The notes under the pieces are model-generated. The model made no database searches, had not been told where the DNA came from, and was given only the letters and a program-made list of their open reading frames with translations. A program made the translations under genes and the position numbers. From Kordiimonadaceae bacterium UBA4441 (lineage in GTDB: Bacteria; Pseudomonadota; Alphaproteobacteria; Sphingomonadales; Emcibacteraceae), in assembly GCA_002390425.1 (NCBI GenBank), contig DGPL01000029.1:62001-126000 (forward strand): a stretch of 64,000 nt of DNA, read 5' to 3'. The number at the start of each line of letters is the position of its first letter. Position 1 is the first letter of the stretch. Positions 61,758 through 64,000 of the stretch are shown piece after piece.

Positions 61758-62875
61758 TATTTTATCGGTTGGCGATTGGCTATGGCTGTTACGGGAACCA
61801 AATCAATTCCTTTTTCTTCTAGAGACATTGACCATGTTGCAATCTCATTAATTGTTAGCGGCAATGCACGTGCAATACCTAGCGCTGCGCCAAATGTATT
61901 GGCGGTTTTTTCCAGTTCGCCTAACTGCTTTTGAATTTCTTCAGCGGTCATTACATTGTCTATGTAACGATCATTTATCGCTCTAGGCATACTCGCCCGT
62001 CTTGCAAGGCGGGCGGCCATGCTAAAGCGGGTGGATCTAGCATCGACAAACATTAAACCACGATCCTTTAAATCATTAATGATCGGTGTAAGGGCTTCTT
62101 CTGATGCTGTAAATTTTGACCCCATATGATTAACCACGCCTACATACCCGCCAACGCGTGAGATGATCCAATCAAGCCGTGATAGGTTCTCACGTTCATT
62201 TAAATCGGTAATGAGTGTATGGGGCCCTAGATCACTATCAGGATAATTAAGAGGTTCCGTTGGCAGCATTAGAAATCCTTCGTGACCTTTTTCGCGAGCT
62301 TTATTCATCCAGTCCTGTAAGTTTCGCCCATATGGTGAAAATGCCAGGTTAACTTGTCCTGGTAAATTTTCAATCGCCATTGTGCTGCTTTTAGAATTCA
62401 AACCGATATCAGTAACGAGAATAGCAATGCGGGGCTTATCTTCTGGACCCTCATAAGGGCGGGCATATTCTTTCCACGCAATTAGCCCATCTGGTCCGAG
62501 CGTTGGTTTTAAGCCATTCTGTCCTTCAATCAATAGATTTTGGTTAGGCGCGGCCTTCAAAGGCATTTGAGTAGCCAAAATATCTTTCGTCATTTCGTTG
62601 ACGGAGGGTTCTTCAGCTGGGATTGCCATATCATTTATAGACTTAGGGGCAGAATTTGGAACATTTACATCTGGAATTGTAATAGTTGTTTGAGGTAAAT
62701 CTTCATTGATTGTGACGGGTTGATCTTTGTTAGCATCATTTTGAACAGGTTCTTCCGAAAACATCACCCACGCCACAGTTAAGGATAAACCAATTAAGAC
62801 AAACCCCCAGGCAAGCACCAGAGGGTTCATCACTTTTTGTTTGGTTGAGGTTTTAAGTTCAGGTTCGTCTGCCAT
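61757..62875 (-). CDS. Divergent polysaccharide deacetylase family protein (YibQ-like)
   Basis: Envelope protein of 372 residues. One transmembrane segment near residues 16-36 (VMNPLVLAWGFVLIGLSLTV) is followed by a Pro/Asn/Glu-rich linker to about 130. The NodB-like domain then reads RIAILVTDIGLNSKSS, VNLAFSPYGRN, LPTEPLNYP, VNHMGSKFT and LMFVDARSTRFS. The usual metal-binding HxxxH of polysaccharide deacetylases is not evident, as is typical of this divergent group, so catalytic activity is uncertain. It lies between ctpA and rppH. Confidence 0.9.
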   Translation of the reverse strand: MADEPELKTSTKQKVMNPLVLAWGFVLIGLSLTVAWVMFSEEPVQNDANKDQPVTINEDLPQTTITIPDVNVPNSAPKSINDMAIPAEEPSVNEMTKDILATQMPLKAAPNQNLLIEGQNGLKPTLGPDGLIAWKEYARPYEGPEDKPRIAILVTDIGLNSKSSTMAIENLPGQVNLAFSPYGRNLQDWMNKAREKGHEGFLMLPTEPLNYPDSDLGPHTLITDLNERENLSRLDWIISRVGGYVGVVNHMGSKFTASEEALTPIINDLKDRGLMFVDARSTRFSMAARLARRASMPRAINDRYIDNVMTAEEIQKQLGELEKTANTFGAALGIARALPLTINEIATWSMSLEEKGIDLVPVTAIANRQPIK

Positions 62876-62920
62876 GCGTCTTAAAATTCCAATAAATTAT
62901 TGATTATAAAACAGGATATT

Positions 62921-64000
62921 TTACTGGTTATTCCTTGCAATAGCCATTCCACGAATAAGATTGAGCGCAAAATTCAATTGATAATCATCTTGTGCCGTTG
63001 TTAGTCGAGGCGCCTCTTCCTCTTCGTTTTCCTCTTCTTCATCGTTATCTGCATCGGCATTTTCGTCATCTGTCTCGTTTTCTTCGTTATCATTATCGTC
63101 ATCTTCTTCGCCCTCATCATCGCCCTCATCATCGCCTTCATCAGTGGCATTTGGATTGGCTAAGCTTCCACGAAGGCTTGCTTCGCTACGCCTTGCTCTT
63201 ATGGCTTCGCTATCGTTTAACCTTAACTGTTCAACAACAACATCTGGCACTATACCTTCATTTTGAATTGAATTTCCTGATGGCGTAAAATAGTAAGCAG
63301 TGGTTAAGCTCATAGCACCATTAGTCGAAAGTGGCATTACTGTTTGTACGGATCCTTTCCCAAAGGATTGAGTGCCCACAACGACGGCGCGCTCATGGTC
63401 TTGCAGGGCACCCGCAACAATCTCAGACGCTGAAGCAGAACCACCATTAATCAAAACCACAAGGGATTTTTTATCAATGTTGTCACCGGGTTTCGCATTA
63501 TAACGCTGAATATTTTTATCGTTGCGTGTACGTGTTGAAACAATTTCACCGCGATCCAAAAAAGTACTTGATACGTCAACAGCTTGATCGAGAAGGCCAC
63601 CTGGATTATTTCTTAAGTCAAGAACGATTCCTTGCAAATTATCACCTAATTCTTCATCGATCTCTTTAAGGGCATCACGTAAACCGGAGGTTGTTTTTTC
63701 AGTGAAAGAAGAGATACGAACATATCCTATTTCATCTTCGATGCGGTGTCGAACGGACTGGACTTCAATAATTGCGCGTGTGATCGTTAATTCGATAACG
63801 TCACTTTCGCCTTCTCTGACTATGGTAATATCAATATCTGTATCAACTTTACCACGCATTTTATCCACGGCTTCGTTTAATGTAAGCCCGTTAATTTGTT
63901 CGCCGTCAATTTTGGTAATATAGTCACCGGCTTTTACACCAGCGTGAAACGCAGGAGTATCATCCATAGGCGCTACGACCAGAATAACACCTTTGTCCAT
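62921..64000 (-). CDS. ctpA: S41 family C-terminal processing peptidase (CtpA), N-terminus beyond right edge
   Basis: Periplasmic serine protease; the visible part begins inside the PDZ domain (AGVKAGDYITKIDGEQINGL) and runs to the stop, 359 residues. The catalytic Ser is in NGGSASASEIVAGAL, and the general-base Lys in GTQSFGKGSVQT. VLDLRNNPGGLLDQAVDVSS is the conserved strand before. The ATG at 64000 is only an internal Met; the real start with signal peptide lies outside. A region of about 45 residues, nearly all Asp, Glu and Asn, is inserted before the conserved end (DDYQLNFALNLIRGMA). Confidence 0.94.
   Translation of the reverse strand: MDKGVILVVAPMDDTPAFHAGVKAGDYITKIDGEQINGLTLNEAVDKMRGKVDTDIDITIVREGESDVIELTITRAIIEVQSVRHRIEDEIGYVRISSFTEKTTSGLRDALKEIDEELGDNLQGIVLDLRNNPGGLLDQAVDVSSTFLDRGEIVSTRTRNDKNIQRYNAKPGDNIDKKSLVVLINGGSASASEIVAGALQDHERAVVVGTQSFGKGSVQTVMPLSTNGAMSLTTAYYFTPSGNSIQNEGIVPDVVVEQLRLNDSEAIRARRSEASLRGSLANPNATDEGDDEGDDEGEEDDDNDNEENETDDENADADNDEEEENEEEEAPRLTTAQDDYQLNFALNLIRGMAIARNNQ
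63109..63144. repeat. 12-bp tandem repeat inside ctpA
   Basis: CGCCCTCATCAT occurs twice in direct succession and a third time with two changes (CGCCTTCATCAG). On the coding strand it encodes the DEGD repeat of the acidic region. The 12-base unit keeps the frame. Confidence 0.8.

Noticed and set aside
1..64000. CRISPR arrays, insertion sequences, prophage or integrative elements
   Set aside because: No regularly spaced repeats, transposase or phage genes were seen; the only recombinase is the housekeeping XerC, and the lone tRNA-Gly has no adjacent integrase.

Overview
The window looks like a chromosomal segment of a low-GC alphaproteobacterium, probably marine and near Kordiimonadales/Emcibacterales-type lineages. 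That placement is inferred from protein content and gene order; no rRNA is present. The supporting signs are a class I lysyl-tRNA synthetase, the order mdh-sucC-sucD-sucA-sucB-lpd, atpHAGDC without the F0 genes, DUF484-xerC, a ctpA / divergent polysaccharide deacetylase / rppH block, and ftsK followed by lolA and an exonuclease III gene. Almost everything is housekeeping. I see no prophage, transposon, CRISPR array or defence island.

Layout. 1-5.5 kb: an M16 peptidase cut by the left edge, the ribosome-rescue hydrolase arfB, a lone sugar-phosphate transferase and lysK. 5.6-16 kb: a DinG-like helicase, then a complete formaldehyde-to-CO2 route (glutathione-dependent formaldehyde dehydrogenase, S-formylglutathione hydrolase, NAD-dependent formate dehydrogenase FdsGBA) and a DMT-type permease. 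16-19.3 kb: RibA-like GTP cyclohydrolase II, an orphan OmpR-type regulator, and a QueD/PTPS-like plus pteridine-reductase-like pair that suggests pterin metabolism. 19.3-24.3 kb (minus strand): ftsK, lolA, a possible small RNA, a hypothetical gene and exonuclease III. 24.5-28.7 kb: a UbiH-type hydroxylase, YceI, and a four-gene minus-strand group (YbaK-type deacylase, thioredoxin-TPR protein, LON-domain protein, Trm112-like). 28.9 kb: tRNA-Gly(GCC). 29-35.3 kb: PIG-L deacetylase, phosphofructokinase, a phage-shock locus (pspF divergent from pspABC, with a clear sigma-54 promoter), an L,D-transpeptidase and two tandem small paralogues. 35.3-45.6 kb: zapE and the TCA-cycle cluster, closed by a terminator. 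45.6-54.2 kb: TPR-sulfotransferase, a decayed secreted-protein gene, xerC, DUF484, fsa, priA and an asparagine-synthase-like gene broken by one in-frame TAA. 54.6-59.6 kb: the F1 ATP synthase operon with terminator. 59.6-64 kb: two paralogous membrane proteins, rppH, the divergent polysaccharide deacetylase and ctpA cut by the right edge.

I found no convincing new multi-gene system. The best leads are the nonsense-interrupted asparagine-synthase-like gene, a candidate CU-rich small RNA after lolA, a frameshifted secreted-protein remnant after xerC, the tandem small paralogues beside the psp locus, and the pterin gene pair.
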